Of a stretch of DNA of 55,481 bases, positions 26,568 to 34,699 are shown piece after piece. Under the pieces are notes generated by a model. That model was not told the origin of the DNA and ran no database searches. It was given only the letters and a program-made list of their open reading frames with translations. The DNA lies in assembly GCA_025924715.1 (NCBI GenBank), contig JAICHV010000022.1, positions 1-55,481 on the forward strand. Direction: 5' to 3'. Source of the stretch: Alphaproteobacteria bacterium (lineage in GTDB: Bacteria; Pseudomonadota; Alphaproteobacteria; Micropepsales; Micropepsaceae). Position numbers and translations under genes: made by a program. Position 1 is the stretch's first letter. Each line of letters begins with the position of its first letter.

Positions 26568-27436
26568 TGTTTTTTTTGGGTCGCACGGCCCGGGCGCGGA
26601 CGCGCCCTGTTTTTTTGACAGGCGCCTACGGCGCCGCTCGGAAAACCGCTTCGCACCTTTCCTGGCCGCTGCTCTCGAAGCAGGCTTTCGCCGCTCTCAT
26701 CGCCTTGCTGTGTTTCCTGCTTCCGGCCGGGGCGGCGCCGCAATTCCCGGCGCTGACCGGGCGGGTGGTGGACGGCGCCAATATTCTGTCGCCTGCGACC
26801 AAAGCCGATATCGACCAGAAGCTGGCCGCGCTGGAAGCCAAGACCTCGCGCCAATTGGTGGTGGTCACTGTGCCCTCGCTGCAGGGCTATGAGATTTCGG
26901 ATTATGGGTATCAGCTGGGGCGCGCCTGGGGCATCGGCCAGAAACAGCTCAACAATGGCGTGCTGCTGATCGTCGCGCCCACCGAACACAAAGTCCGCAT
27001 CGAAGTCGGCTATGGGATGGAGCCCATCCTCACCGATGCCTTGTCTGAGGTCATCATCCAGAACACCTTGCTGCCTGCCTTCCGCAAAGGCGATTTCAAT
27101 GCCGGCGTCGAAGCGGGCGTCGATGCCTTGATCCAGCAATTGTCGCTCGATACCTCCGCGGCCGAAGCCAGGGCAGCGGCGGCCGAACATAATGTCGGGC
27201 AGGGGGGCCAGCAGGGCGGCGGATTGACCGGATTGTTGATCGTGCTGTTCATCGCTTTCGCGCTTTTCCGCGTCTTCGGCGGCTGGGCCTTCCTGCCGTT
27301 CCTGTTTTCCGGCGGCGGCGGGCGTTATCGCGGCGGCGGTTTTGGCGGCGGATTCGGCGGCGGTGGTTTTGGTGGTGGCGGCTTCGGTGGAGGCGGCGGC
27401 AGTTTCGGGGGCGGCGGCGCCTCGGGGGGCTGGTGA
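26567..27436 (+). CDS. TPM-domain (YgcG-like) secreted/membrane protein
   Basis: 289 aa in the longest form. The TPM domain covers about 58-195 (LTGRVVDGANILSPATKADIDQKLAALEAKTSRQLVVVTV, WGIGQKQLNNGVLLIVAPTEHKVRIEVGYGMEPILTDA). A membrane segment follows at about 220-245, then a long Gly-rich tail with repeated GGG-F units (from about 246 to the end). The N-terminus is doubtful: between the ATG (coupled to the lemA stop) and the signal-like KQAFAALIALLCFLLPAGAA lie a terminator-like hairpin and a dispersed repeat. TTG 26615 is an alternative start. Confidence 0.85.
   Translation: MFFLGRTARARTRPVFLTGAYGAARKTASHLSWPLLSKQAFAALIALLCFLLPAGAAPQFPALTGRVVDGANILSPATKADIDQKLAALEAKTSRQLVVVTVPSLQGYEISDYGYQLGRAWGIGQKQLNNGVLLIVAPTEHKVRIEVGYGMEPILTDALSEVIIQNTLLPAFRKGDFNAGVEAGVDALIQQLSLDTSAAEARAAAAEHNVGQGGQQGGGLTGLLIVLFIAFALFRVFGGWAFLPFLFSGGGGRYRGGGFGGGFGGGGFGGGGFGGGGGSFGGGGASGGW
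26592..26616 (+). terminator. Terminator-like hairpin with T7 at the 5' end of the TPM gene
   Basis: GGGCGC (26592-26597), loop GGAC, GCGCCC (26602-26607), then TG and seven Ts (26610-26616). It would end or attenuate transcription between lemA and the TPM gene if the coding start is downstream. Confidence 0.5.
26639..26665. repeat. Dispersed repeat, CGGAAAACCG ... CTTTCCTGG type, copy B
   Basis: CGGAAAACCGCTTCGCACC then TTTCCTGG, matching the flanks of the copy at 10068-10111. It lies within the first codons of the TPM frame, which casts doubt on the annotated start there. Confidence 0.5.
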
Positions 27437-28119
27437 TGTTGACCGCGCAGGATCATAGCCGCATTGCCGCCGCCATAAGTGAAGCGGAGAGCCGGACCGC
27501 CGGGGAAATCTTCTGCGTGCTGGCCCATGAAGTCTCGCGCTATCGCGAGATTCCCCTGGCCTGGGCGGCAATCGTTTCTTTTCTGCTTCCGCCGGCCTTG
27601 GTGCTCGCGGGCCTGCACCGTTTGGCGCTGGCCGATATTTTTTCAAGCTGGACGGATGAGAGTTTGCGCTCGGTGGAAAATCTGATCCTGCGGGCACTAT
27701 CGACCTATGCCCTGGTCCAGGCGGCGCTGTTTCTCTGTGTTGCGCTGATCGTGGCGCTGCCGTCGGTACGCCGCCTTCTCACGCCCCGCGCCCTTAAGCG
27801 CCACCGCGTCCGCCAGGTCGCCCGCCATCATTTCACCGCCTCGGGCCTGCGGCTGACGGATGCGCAGCCGCATATTCTTATTTTCGCCTCATTTGCCGAC
27901 CGCCAGGTCGAGCTGGTGGCGCATGAATCGATTCACCGCGCCGTGGGCGACGCTCCTTGGAATGCGGCCGTCGCCGCCGTCAGCGATGGCATGAAAAGCG
28001 GCAAGCCAGCGGACGGCTTCATTCGCGCCATCGAAATCTGCGGCGCCGCCTTGGCGGAACATTTTCCGCCTCTTGGTCCGGCCCGGAACCTTTTGCCCAA
28101 CGATATTCTGGAAACCTGA
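27436..28119 (+). CDS. Membrane protein with C-terminal TPM domain
   Basis: 227 aa. The N-terminus (HSRIAAAISEAESRTAGEIFCVLAHEVSRYREIPLAW) and the later SFADRQVELVAHESIHRAVGDAPWNAAVAAVSDGMKSG match the TPM domain of the second type of TPM protein that accompanies LemA/YgcG pairs. Two membrane segments interrupt it, at about 42-62 and 97-118. ATG 27436 overlaps the previous stop. A GTG three bases earlier is possible. lemA and the two TPM genes form one cluster, probably with a joint envelope role. Confidence 0.85.
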   Translation: MLTAQDHSRIAAAISEAESRTAGEIFCVLAHEVSRYREIPLAWAAIVSFLLPPALVLAGLHRLALADIFSSWTDESLRSVENLILRALSTYALVQAALFLCVALIVALPSVRRLLTPRALKRHRVRQVARHHFTASGLRLTDAQPHILIFASFADRQVELVAHESIHRAVGDAPWNAAVAAVSDGMKSGKPADGFIRAIEICGAALAEHFPPLGPARNLLPNDILET

Positions 28120-28203
28120 CGCCTGTCGCAAAGCGAAACTTTTTCGTGAGCTCACCCGTTACCTCTGCGAGCCGGTCCATCCGGCAGAGCACGGAGACAG
28201 GTC

Positions 28204-28401
28204 ATGACACGCCAGGATCGCACCATGTTGCTCGGTTGTGTGGTGGTCGCATTGCTGGCGGCGATTTCTCTTTCGGGCAAGCCGCTCAGTTCGCCCGCCC
28301 ATGCCAATCCCTCGATCGTGATCAGCAAGCCGGCGGCGCTGCAATCGGCGCGGGTTCACTCACTGGCGGGCGCCTCGGCCCGCGCGGTTTCGCTGTTCTG
28401 A
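28204..28401 (+). CDS. Small secreted or membrane-anchored peptide
   Basis: 65 aa, no family recognised. It has a signal-like hydrophobic stretch (MLLGCVVVALLAAISLSG) followed by about 40 residues rich in Ser and Ala. A good ribosome site (GGAGACAGG) precedes the ATG. It stands between the TPM cluster and the phosphatase gene on the same strand. It may be a real small gene, but I see no conservation evidence. Confidence 0.5.
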   Translation: MTRQDRTMLLGCVVVALLAAISLSGKPLSSPAHANPSIVISKPAALQSARVHSLAGASARAVSLF

Positions 28402-28414
28402 TTCCACGCGCCTG

Positions 28415-28849
28415 ATGCCGCGCTGCTATCTCTTCGATCTCGATGGCACGTTGGCCGATTGCACCCACCGGCTGCATCACATCCGCGCCCCGCGCAAGAA
28501 CTGGGACGCCTTCTTCGCCGCCTGTTCCAAGGACGGTCCCATCCCCCATATGGTGGAGCTCGCCCGGCATCTCGCAAAAGTCGAAAAGACCGTGTTCTGT
28601 ACCGGGCGCTCGGACCAGGTGCGCCGCCAAACCGAAGCCTGGCTTAGCGATCACGGGCTGGTAGGGCCGCTCTATATGCGCCGGCGCAGCGACAAACGCG
28701 CCGATTTCATCGTCAAGGCGCAATTGCTGGACGAAATCCTGTCCGATGGCTGGGAGCCGATCATGGCCTTCGACGACCGCGACCAGGTGGTGGCGATGTG
28801 GCGCGGCCGCGGCGTCCCTTGCGCCCAAGTGGCGGAAGGCGATTTCTGA
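28415..28849 (+). CDS. HAD-type phosphatase, polynucleotide kinase 3'-phosphatase-like
   Basis: 144 aa. The HAD motif I FDLDGTLADCTHRLHHI is followed by KNWDAFFAACSKDGPI, TGRSDQVRRQTEAWL (motif II) and AFDDRDQVVAMW (motif IV with DDRDQVV). The HR..I.. KNWDAFF pattern is that of the C-terminal phosphatase domain of T4-type polynucleotide kinase. The kinase half is missing, which is normal for stand-alone versions. The substrate is likely a nucleic-acid or nucleotide 3'-phosphate. Starts 14 bases after the small peptide gene. Confidence 0.82.
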   Translation: MPRCYLFDLDGTLADCTHRLHHIRAPRKNWDAFFAACSKDGPIPHMVELARHLAKVEKTVFCTGRSDQVRRQTEAWLSDHGLVGPLYMRRRSDKRADFIVKAQLLDEILSDGWEPIMAFDDRDQVVAMWRGRGVPCAQVAEGDF

Positions 28850-28861
28850 TGTCGTCCGGGT

Positions 28862-29593
28862 TCAGGCCGCGGCGGAGGATTTCCAGGACAAGACGCCCCC
28901 TTCGGTGAGGACGTCCCAGATCTCCGGATGCTCTTTTTTCACCCGCGCCAGCATGGGCTGGATTTCGCAGAAACAGGGCTGGCGCATGCCGTGATAATCG
29001 ACCAGCGGGCCCAGCGGCTCGAAGCGGATACCGATGCCGGCCAGCAGCCGCAGCAGCGCCGGCTCCATGGTGGCGCACCAATGGGTGATGCGATAGGTCG
29101 CGCTCGACCGGATGATCGACTGAATCAATCCCAAGGTCATCAGCGGCGCCAAGGCCCGGCGTCCGCCCCCGTCGCCCTGGCCTTCATACTGGCCGTCGCT
29201 GGTGCGGCGGCGAAATTCCTTGGAGATGCTGAAGCGCGAAACCTCGGCGGTGCGCTCCAGCGGCAATTTGTTCAGCGGGGAGCAGACCCGCTGCATGGGA
29301 AAACTTTGCTCCAAGACAGGATGCAGCGGCAGGATCAGGCGGGCTGTGCCCACGGCTTGCCCGCTGGGCCGATGGATCAAGAGGCTATGGGCGGCATGCG
29401 AATCGAATTCGTCCTTTTCCAGCCCATCCGGATGCTCGGCGGCGGTCTCGAAGGGGTTTTCGACGCAATAGACCTGATAGCGAATGCGCTGCGTTTGTTC
29501 GATGGCGCTTTGCGTCTTGGCCGGCACCACTTCGAAATATTTGTTGAATTTGTCCAGCAGCGACAGCTCTGCGTCGGTCGGCAAGATGGTCAT
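28862..29593 (-). CDS. PEP-CTERM/exosortase system-associated acyltransferase
   Basis: 243 aa. It resembles the FeeM/autoinducer-synthase-like GNAT family described as PEP-CTERM/exosortase-associated acyltransferase. The clues are the N-terminal FNKYFEVVPAKTQSAIEQTQRIRYQVYCVENPFE (LuxI-like RYQVY), then DEFDSHAAHSLLIHRPSGQAVGTARLILPLHP, CSPLNKLPLERTAEVSRFSISKEFRRR and the late VDYHGMRQPCFCEIQPMLA. It likely moves an acyl group from acyl-ACP onto an amine. ATG 29593. It is convergent with the HAD gene and stands alone, while a PEP-CTERM substrate lies 16 kb away. Confidence 0.85.
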   Translation of the reverse strand: MTILPTDAELSLLDKFNKYFEVVPAKTQSAIEQTQRIRYQVYCVENPFETAAEHPDGLEKDEFDSHAAHSLLIHRPSGQAVGTARLILPLHPVLEQSFPMQRVCSPLNKLPLERTAEVSRFSISKEFRRRTSDGQYEGQGDGGGRRALAPLMTLGLIQSIIRSSATYRITHWCATMEPALLRLLAGIGIRFEPLGPLVDYHGMRQPCFCEIQPMLARVKKEHPEIWDVLTEGGVLSWKSSAAA

Positions 29594-29743
29594 AGCGTTC
29601 TAGCCCCAGCTGTTACGCGCGCCCGAGAGGAGAGGATAGGACAAGCTGGCCCAAAACCCTTGCGAAACCTGGAAATGCGGTGAAAAAGGGGTAAACGCCC
29701 CGGGTACCAAATCTTCACTTTGGCGGGTTCCGCCATCTTGCGC

Positions 29744-29770
29744 GCAACGGCCCGGCATTTGAGCCGTTGC
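29744..29770. repeat. GCAACGGC/GCCGTTGC inverted repeat
   Basis: Eight-base perfect arms with an 11-base loop in the intergenic region between the acyltransferase and DUF3606 genes; a smaller TGGCGG-GTT-CCGCCA hairpin lies just before it. Role unknown. Confidence 0.4.
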
Positions 29771-29847
29771 ATTCCTTGCTTGCCGGTTTCGACTCATTCC
29801 AAATATCGGCAGAAGGGCAACACGAAACGTCCAAAAGGGTACAAGTC

Positions 29848-30072
29848 ATGGCGACGAAGAAAAAATCGAAGCGCGGCAGAGCGCAGGACCGGGCCAAGGT
29901 CGCAGGCGGCCAGGATTACGAGCTGCGTTATGCGGCAAAGAAGGCCGGCCGCTCCAAGAAAGCCGTCAAGAAAGCGATCAAGAAGGTCGGCACCAGCCGC
30001 AAGCGGGTGACCAAGGCGCTCGCCCGCAAGCGCAAATCCGCCAAACGCACGCGGCTGCTTGTCACCATCTGA
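29848..30072 (+). CDS. DUF3606-like small basic protein
   Basis: 74 aa, very rich in Lys and Arg (MATKKKSKRGRAQDRAKVAGGQ at the N-terminus). It matches the DUF3606 pattern YELRYAAKKAGRSKKAVKKAIKKVGTSRKRVTKAL. The function is unknown; the charge suggests nucleic-acid binding. ATG 29848 is preferred over an in-frame start at 29767 because it begins the conserved part and has an AAGGG ribosome site. Confidence 0.8.
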   Translation: MATKKKSKRGRAQDRAKVAGGQDYELRYAAKKAGRSKKAVKKAIKKVGTSRKRVTKALARKRKSAKRTRLLVTI

Positions 30073-30144
30073 AGGCTCGCCGCCGCCTTGCGGCCGCGCG
30101 TTTTAGGCCATAAGACCATGCTGGAATTTGGTTGTGAGTAATCC

Positions 30145-30441
30145 ATGGCGGGCGCTTCTATTGAAGTCGCAAAGCGGTTGCTGCAACACCGGCATCATTT
30201 CGATAGTGAGATAAAAAAGGCGGAGGAACTTGAAGCGCAGGCTCGCGCCATAAGAGCGAGTGCCAGCGCACAGAAATTGCGTGCCGACCAGGGCCTTCCG
30301 GCAGCAGATGCCTGTCCTGATTGCTGGGTGCTCAGAGGCAAGACCGCGATAGTCGTGCCCAGGGTGTCCGAGGTGCATGATAAATTCGACAGATGGGGCT
30401 GCCCGGATTGTGGTTGGCATTTCGACCTTAAGTCGGGATGA
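30145..30441 (+). CDS. Small zinc-ribbon-like protein of unknown function
   Basis: 98 aa. A helical, charged N-terminal half (IEVAKRLLQHRHHFDSEIKKAEELEAQARAIRAS) is followed by two C-x2-C pairs, CPDCW and CPDCGWHF, that look like a zinc ribbon. Base composition is lower in G+C than around it. It stands alone next to a tRNA gene, a common place for acquired DNA. The family is not recognised. Confidence 0.62.
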   Translation: MAGASIEVAKRLLQHRHHFDSEIKKAEELEAQARAIRASASAQKLRADQGLPAADACPDCWVLRGKTAIVVPRVSEVHDKFDRWGCPDCGWHFDLKSG

Positions 30442-30501
30442 CATCCTTGGCGCGCCGCGCCGATCCGGTGCTTTTCACTCAAGCCATTATCTGAAGCAAT
30501 T

Positions 30502-30577
<76 letters not shown>

Positions 30578-30620
30578 CCCTTGCGGTCCCCGATAACACA
30601 CTCCACAGCAAGCGTAAATT

Positions 30621-30652
30621 CGGCCCCATTGGCGCCTACGGGGCCGGTTTTT
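30621..30652 (+). terminator. Intrinsic terminator upstream of metG
   Basis: CGGCCCC (30621-30627) pairs with GGGGCCG (30640-30646), followed by G and five Ts. It lies 55 bases before the metG ATG and probably insulates metG from transcription entering from the left. A TATATA box at 30671-30676 may serve the metG promoter. Confidence 0.65.
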
Positions 30653-30706
30653 GCTTTCCCCGGATGGCTCTATATAGAGAGGGCCTCAGCTCTGTCACCG
30701 GCCGCC

Positions 30707-32431
30707 ATGAAACGCATTTTGATTACCTCCGCCATCCCTTCGGTCAACGGCATCAAGCATTTGGGCAATCTGGTCGGCTCGATGCTGCCGGCCGATATCT
30801 TCGCCCGCTATTGCCGCGCCCGGGGGCGTGAGACCCTGGCGATCTGCGCCACCGACGAACATGGCGCCCCGATCGAACTGGCGGCGCTGGAAGAAGGCGT
30901 TCCGGTGGCGGATTATTGCGCCAAATGGCACCAGGTGCAGCGCGCCCTGGGCGAAAAATTCGCGCTCTCCTGGGACAATTTCGGCCGTTCGTCGTCCAAG
31001 GCCAATCACGAACTCACCCTGCGTTTTGCCCGCGCCCTGTGGAAAAACGATTTCCTGGAATTGCGCACCACCAAACAGGCCTATAGCGCCACCGATGGCC
31101 GCTTCCTGCCCGACCGGTATGTGATCGGCACCTGTCCGCATTGCGGCTATGACCGGGCCCGCGGCGATCAATGCGAGAATTGCACCCGCGTGCTCGATCC
31201 CATCGACCTGATCGCACCGCGCTCGGCGGTATCGGGGGCGCATGACATCGAAATCCGCGACTCCGTGCATTTGTTTTTGAAGCAGTCGCGCCTGGCCACC
31301 GAGTTGCGTGCCTGGATCGACAGCCACAAACAGGACTGGCCGCTGATCGTCACCTCCATCGCCTATAAATGGCTGGACGAGGGGCTCAAGGACCGCGGCA
31401 TCACCCGTGACTTGGAATGGGGTTTTCCGGTCCCCGACGATATCGCCGATGGCCAGCTCAAGGGCAAAGTCTTCTATGTCTGGTTCGATGCGCCGATCGA
31501 ATATATCGCCGCCACCAAGGAATGGGCCGAAAAAGCCGGCAAGCCGCAGGCCTGGCAGGATTGGTGGCTGGGTGAAGCGGCGGAGCAGGTGACCTATTGG
31601 GAATTCATGGGCAAGGACAATGTCCCGTTCCACACCATCATCTTTCCCGCCATGATCATGGGCACCGGCGAGGCCTGGAAGAAAGTCGACCGCCTCAAGG
31701 GCTTCAATTATCTCAATTACGACGGCGGAAAATTTTCCACTTCGCAGCATCGCGGTATCTTCATGGACACCGCGCTGGAAGTCGCGCCGGCCGATTGCTG
31801 GCGCTATTACCTCACGGCCAATGCGCCCGAAGGCTCAGACAGCAATTTCACCTGGGAACAGTTCGCCGGAATGGTGAACAAGGATCTCGCCGATGTGCTG
31901 GGCAATTTCGTCAACCGGGTGACGCGGTTCTGCGCCGCCCGCTTCGACAGCAAAGTGCCCGAGGAAGGCGAATATGGCGATGAAGAAAAATCGCTGATCG
32001 CCGAACTGGACCGCCGCGTCGGCCAATATGGCCTGCTTCTGGATCAGGCGGAATTTCGCAAAAGCATGAGCGAACTGCGGGCCATCTGGGTGGCGGGCAA
32101 TGAATATATGACCCGCGCCGCGCCCTGGACCCATATCAAGACCGATCGCGCCCGCGCCGCGGTGGGCGTGCGCATGGGCCTGAATCTGGTTCATCTTTTC
32201 GCCCATCTGACTTGGCCGGTCATGCCGGGCATAGCCAGGACCATTCACGAAGCCATCCAGCCGATCGCGGGCGACGGCTCGCTCATCGCTTGGCCCAGCG
32301 GTCCCATGGCGCGGGTGCTGGACGATCTGGAGCCCGGCCAACCCATCCATCCGCCCGATGTGCTGTTCACCAAGATCGCCGACGAGCAAGTGGCGGAATG
32401 GAAAACGCGCTTTGGCGGCGTCGATGCTTGA
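30707..32431 (+). CDS. metG: Methionyl-tRNA synthetase
   Basis: 574 aa class I synthetase. The HIGH-type motif is PSVNGIKHLGNLVGS near residue 20. A zinc-binding connective peptide has CPHCGY and CENC pairs at about 144-163. The KMSKS-type loop reads GGKFSTSQHRG, a KFSTS variant seen in many alphaproteobacterial MetRS. The anticodon-binding helical domain follows from about 380. There is no C-terminal tRNA-binding domain. ATG 30707 (MKRILITSAIP) is chosen; the upstream in-frame extension crosses the terminator and the tRNA edge. Confidence 0.95.
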   Translation: MKRILITSAIPSVNGIKHLGNLVGSMLPADIFARYCRARGRETLAICATDEHGAPIELAALEEGVPVADYCAKWHQVQRALGEKFALSWDNFGRSSSKANHELTLRFARALWKNDFLELRTTKQAYSATDGRFLPDRYVIGTCPHCGYDRARGDQCENCTRVLDPIDLIAPRSAVSGAHDIEIRDSVHLFLKQSRLATELRAWIDSHKQDWPLIVTSIAYKWLDEGLKDRGITRDLEWGFPVPDDIADGQLKGKVFYVWFDAPIEYIAATKEWAEKAGKPQAWQDWWLGEAAEQVTYWEFMGKDNVPFHTIIFPAMIMGTGEAWKKVDRLKGFNYLNYDGGKFSTSQHRGIFMDTALEVAPADCWRYYLTANAPEGSDSNFTWEQFAGMVNKDLADVLGNFVNRVTRFCAARFDSKVPEEGEYGDEEKSLIAELDRRVGQYGLLLDQAEFRKSMSELRAIWVAGNEYMTRAAPWTHIKTDRARAAVGVRMGLNLVHLFAHLTWPVMPGIARTIHEAIQPIAGDGSLIAWPSGPMARVLDDLEPGQPIHPPDVLFTKIADEQVAEWKTRFGGVDA

Positions 32432-32443
32432 CCGGCAGGAATT

Positions 32444-32923
32444 ATGGTACCGCCGATGAAGACCCTGGGCGCGGGAATCATAAAAAAAAGCGGCCGGATC
32501 GGCCGCTTGATACGCTACGGACTGGTCGGCTCCGTCGTCGCGGCGCTGTATTCGGGTTTCACGATTCTCCTGGTACAGACCGGCCTGATACCCGATCCGA
32601 CCCTGGCAAGCGCGGTGTCCTTTGCCTTCACCATTCCGCTCTCCTTTCTGGCCCATCGCGCCATCACCTATGCCGACGCGGTGCGTGACGGGGCGGAAGG
32701 CCGGCGCTTCGGCATTATCGCCCTGTCGACATTTGTGGTCTCCACCGGCACGGTGAAGCTGGTCGATCTGTGGGGTGAGCCCTATTGGATCGCATTGGCG
32801 GTGATATGGTTTCTGGTACCGGCGACGAATTACATCATCAACGCGGTCTGGGTGTTCAAGGTATCGGGCCTCTTCGCAGTCAAGCCCAGCGAAGCCCTTT
32901 CCGACCGCAATGGCGGCATGTGA
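32444..32923 (+). CDS. GtrA family membrane protein
   Basis: 159 aa, four membrane segments. GtrA proteins are small polytopic membrane proteins linked to flipping or delivery of lipid-linked sugars. RLIRYGLVGSVVAALYSGFTILLVQ, LASAVSFAFTIPLSFLAHRAITY and the C-terminal PATNYIINAVWVF motif are typical. It starts 12 bases after metG and ends 3 bases before the GT-C-like gene, which fits a joint role in polysaccharide or glycolipid modification. A8 plus a GCGGCCG-GAT-CGGCCGC hairpin lies in its first codons. Confidence 0.88.
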   Translation: MVPPMKTLGAGIIKKSGRIGRLIRYGLVGSVVAALYSGFTILLVQTGLIPDPTLASAVSFAFTIPLSFLAHRAITYADAVRDGAEGRRFGIIALSTFVVSTGTVKLVDLWGEPYWIALAVIWFLVPATNYIINAVWVFKVSGLFAVKPSEALSDRNGGM

Positions 32924-32926
32924 GCA

Positions 32927-34561
32927 ATGGTCAGAGCGTTCGATCTGGATAGGCTTGGTGCACTCTGCAGCCGCAGGAACCTGCTCATCAGTGCCCTGGT
33001 CGGCTTTGGCCTTTCCATCTTCCTGATTGGAAAGTTGCTGTTTTCCGGTTTCTCCATCATGGACGATCACAGCATGGTGCTGTGGATGGGCCCCACCCGG
33101 CACCTCGCTCTGTCGCAAATCTGGCCCACTCTGATGTCGACCGAAGTGGGGCTGCTCGACGGACGTTATCGGCCGGTGATGTATGGTTCGATCGTGTTTC
33201 AGACCTGGCTATGGGGGCCCCATCCGGCCCTCTACCATATTGCGCCGGTGCTCTGGTTCGGCATTTTTTTGTGGTCCGTCGCCTGGGTCTGTTTTCGCAG
33301 CATCGGAATTATTCCCGGTTGCGCCATCCTGTTCCTGATCGTCAATGGCTATTATTGGCCCGATATATTCACCCATTCGGCTTTGGTCTCCGAGCAGCCC
33401 GCCTTGCTGGGGCTTGGCCTGATCGTGTTCGGCTTTGGGCTGGTCTCAACTTGGTTCGTCGAAGGGGCACGCAAAAACTTCGATGCCGCGCTGTTGCTGG
33501 TCAGCGTCGGCAGCTTGATTTGCGTAGGTTCCAAAGAGAATTTCATGCCGCCCGTCGGCTTGAGCGTTCTGCTATGGATCGTCGCTTGGCGGGTCAAAAG
33601 GGCAGGGACGCGCGCCTTGGCCGTCGCAGCGTTTCTGAACCTTCTCGGCATCGCCATATGCTGCCGGATCGTCATTCCGAACCTGGTCCATCCCACCGAC
33701 ATGTATGGCTATGACAGCAGTCTCGGTTACCGCTTGCGGACGGTCTACCATTCTTCGCTGTTAAAATATGTCTTGCTGGCGCTATCCGCCGGCGCCGCGG
33801 CAGCCCTGTTCGGCCTGCGCGACAAGGCGCGGCGCGATACCAGGGACGCGCGGGGCATCATCATGCTGGGGATGCTGCTGATCGCCGCCGGCCTTTACCT
33901 CGGATGGGAGATTTTCTTTTATGACGGGCGGCTGCCCTATGGGCAGCGCTACGATTTTCCCGCCGTGATGATCTTTCCGGTGCTGGCGGCCGCAGGTTTT
34001 TATGCCGCTATCGAGGTCAGAAAGCGCAGCGCCTGGACGCAGAAGCATTTCAGCCCGTTGGCGCTTCAATTCTGCTTTGTGCTGTTGACGCTCAATGCGG
34101 CGATTTTTACTTATATTCACGGACGGCTGCTTCCGATCATTCATTCTGTCGCGATCAGCAACAGCCACACCCGGAATATGGTCAAGGATCTGCAAGCGAC
34201 GCGCGCGCTGACATCGCCACATCCGGACTGGATGATATTGGTGGTCCCTGGCCGCCCCATCGACTACGAGACGGTCGTCATGATTCCGACCTGGTTTCAT
34301 TTCTATGAAATATCCAATCCCGCAAGTCTGTTCGTGGACATTCCGCCGCAGAAAATCGTGACGGCTCTCGATCGTCAGCTCCTCCAGAACCTGCAATGGG
34401 TCAGCACGCATGGCGATAAAGTGCTTCAGTTCGTGCCCACAACCGTCGCTTCGGTCGCAAGCGCTGAGGCGCAGGGTCATTGCTACATCGTCACCTTGCA
34501 AGACACCAAGAGCCGCTGCACGCGCCTGCCTTACCGGCCCGAGGCCTATTTTCCGGAGTGA
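32927..34561 (+). CDS. Polytopic membrane protein, GT-C glycosyltransferase-like
   Basis: 544 aa with about ten membrane segments in the first 410 residues and a soluble C-terminal part (about 415-544). The first periplasmic loop after segment 1 holds an acidic FSIMDDHSMVLW motif, where GT-C transferases keep a catalytic Asp. The rest is hydrophobic with no further motif I can name. Its pairing with GtrA supports sugar transfer from a polyprenyl-phosphate donor. The acceptor is unknown. Confidence 0.7.
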   Translation: MVRAFDLDRLGALCSRRNLLISALVGFGLSIFLIGKLLFSGFSIMDDHSMVLWMGPTRHLALSQIWPTLMSTEVGLLDGRYRPVMYGSIVFQTWLWGPHPALYHIAPVLWFGIFLWSVAWVCFRSIGIIPGCAILFLIVNGYYWPDIFTHSALVSEQPALLGLGLIVFGFGLVSTWFVEGARKNFDAALLLVSVGSLICVGSKENFMPPVGLSVLLWIVAWRVKRAGTRALAVAAFLNLLGIAICCRIVIPNLVHPTDMYGYDSSLGYRLRTVYHSSLLKYVLLALSAGAAAALFGLRDKARRDTRDARGIIMLGMLLIAAGLYLGWEIFFYDGRLPYGQRYDFPAVMIFPVLAAAGFYAAIEVRKRSAWTQKHFSPLALQFCFVLLTLNAAIFTYIHGRLLPIIHSVAISNSHTRNMVKDLQATRALTSPHPDWMILVVPGRPIDYETVVMIPTWFHFYEISNPASLFVDIPPQKIVTALDRQLLQNLQWVSTHGDKVLQFVPTTVASVASAEAQGHCYIVTLQDTKSRCTRLPYRPEAYFPE

Positions 34562-34699
34562 GACTAACTTCGGGCGCTGGTGATCTAAGGTACGCGTTGA
34601 GAGAGCTCTCCGGCCCTCGCGTACGCTCGGGCGCTCGTCGCTTGAAATGGTCCCTCGCTAGCGCCAGCGTCGTGCGAGATCATTTCATCCGCCGAGCCG

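Noticed and set aside
27310..27436. GGC-rich repeated DNA at the end of the TPM gene, at first like a satellite
   Set aside because: It encodes the Gly-rich tail normal for this family.
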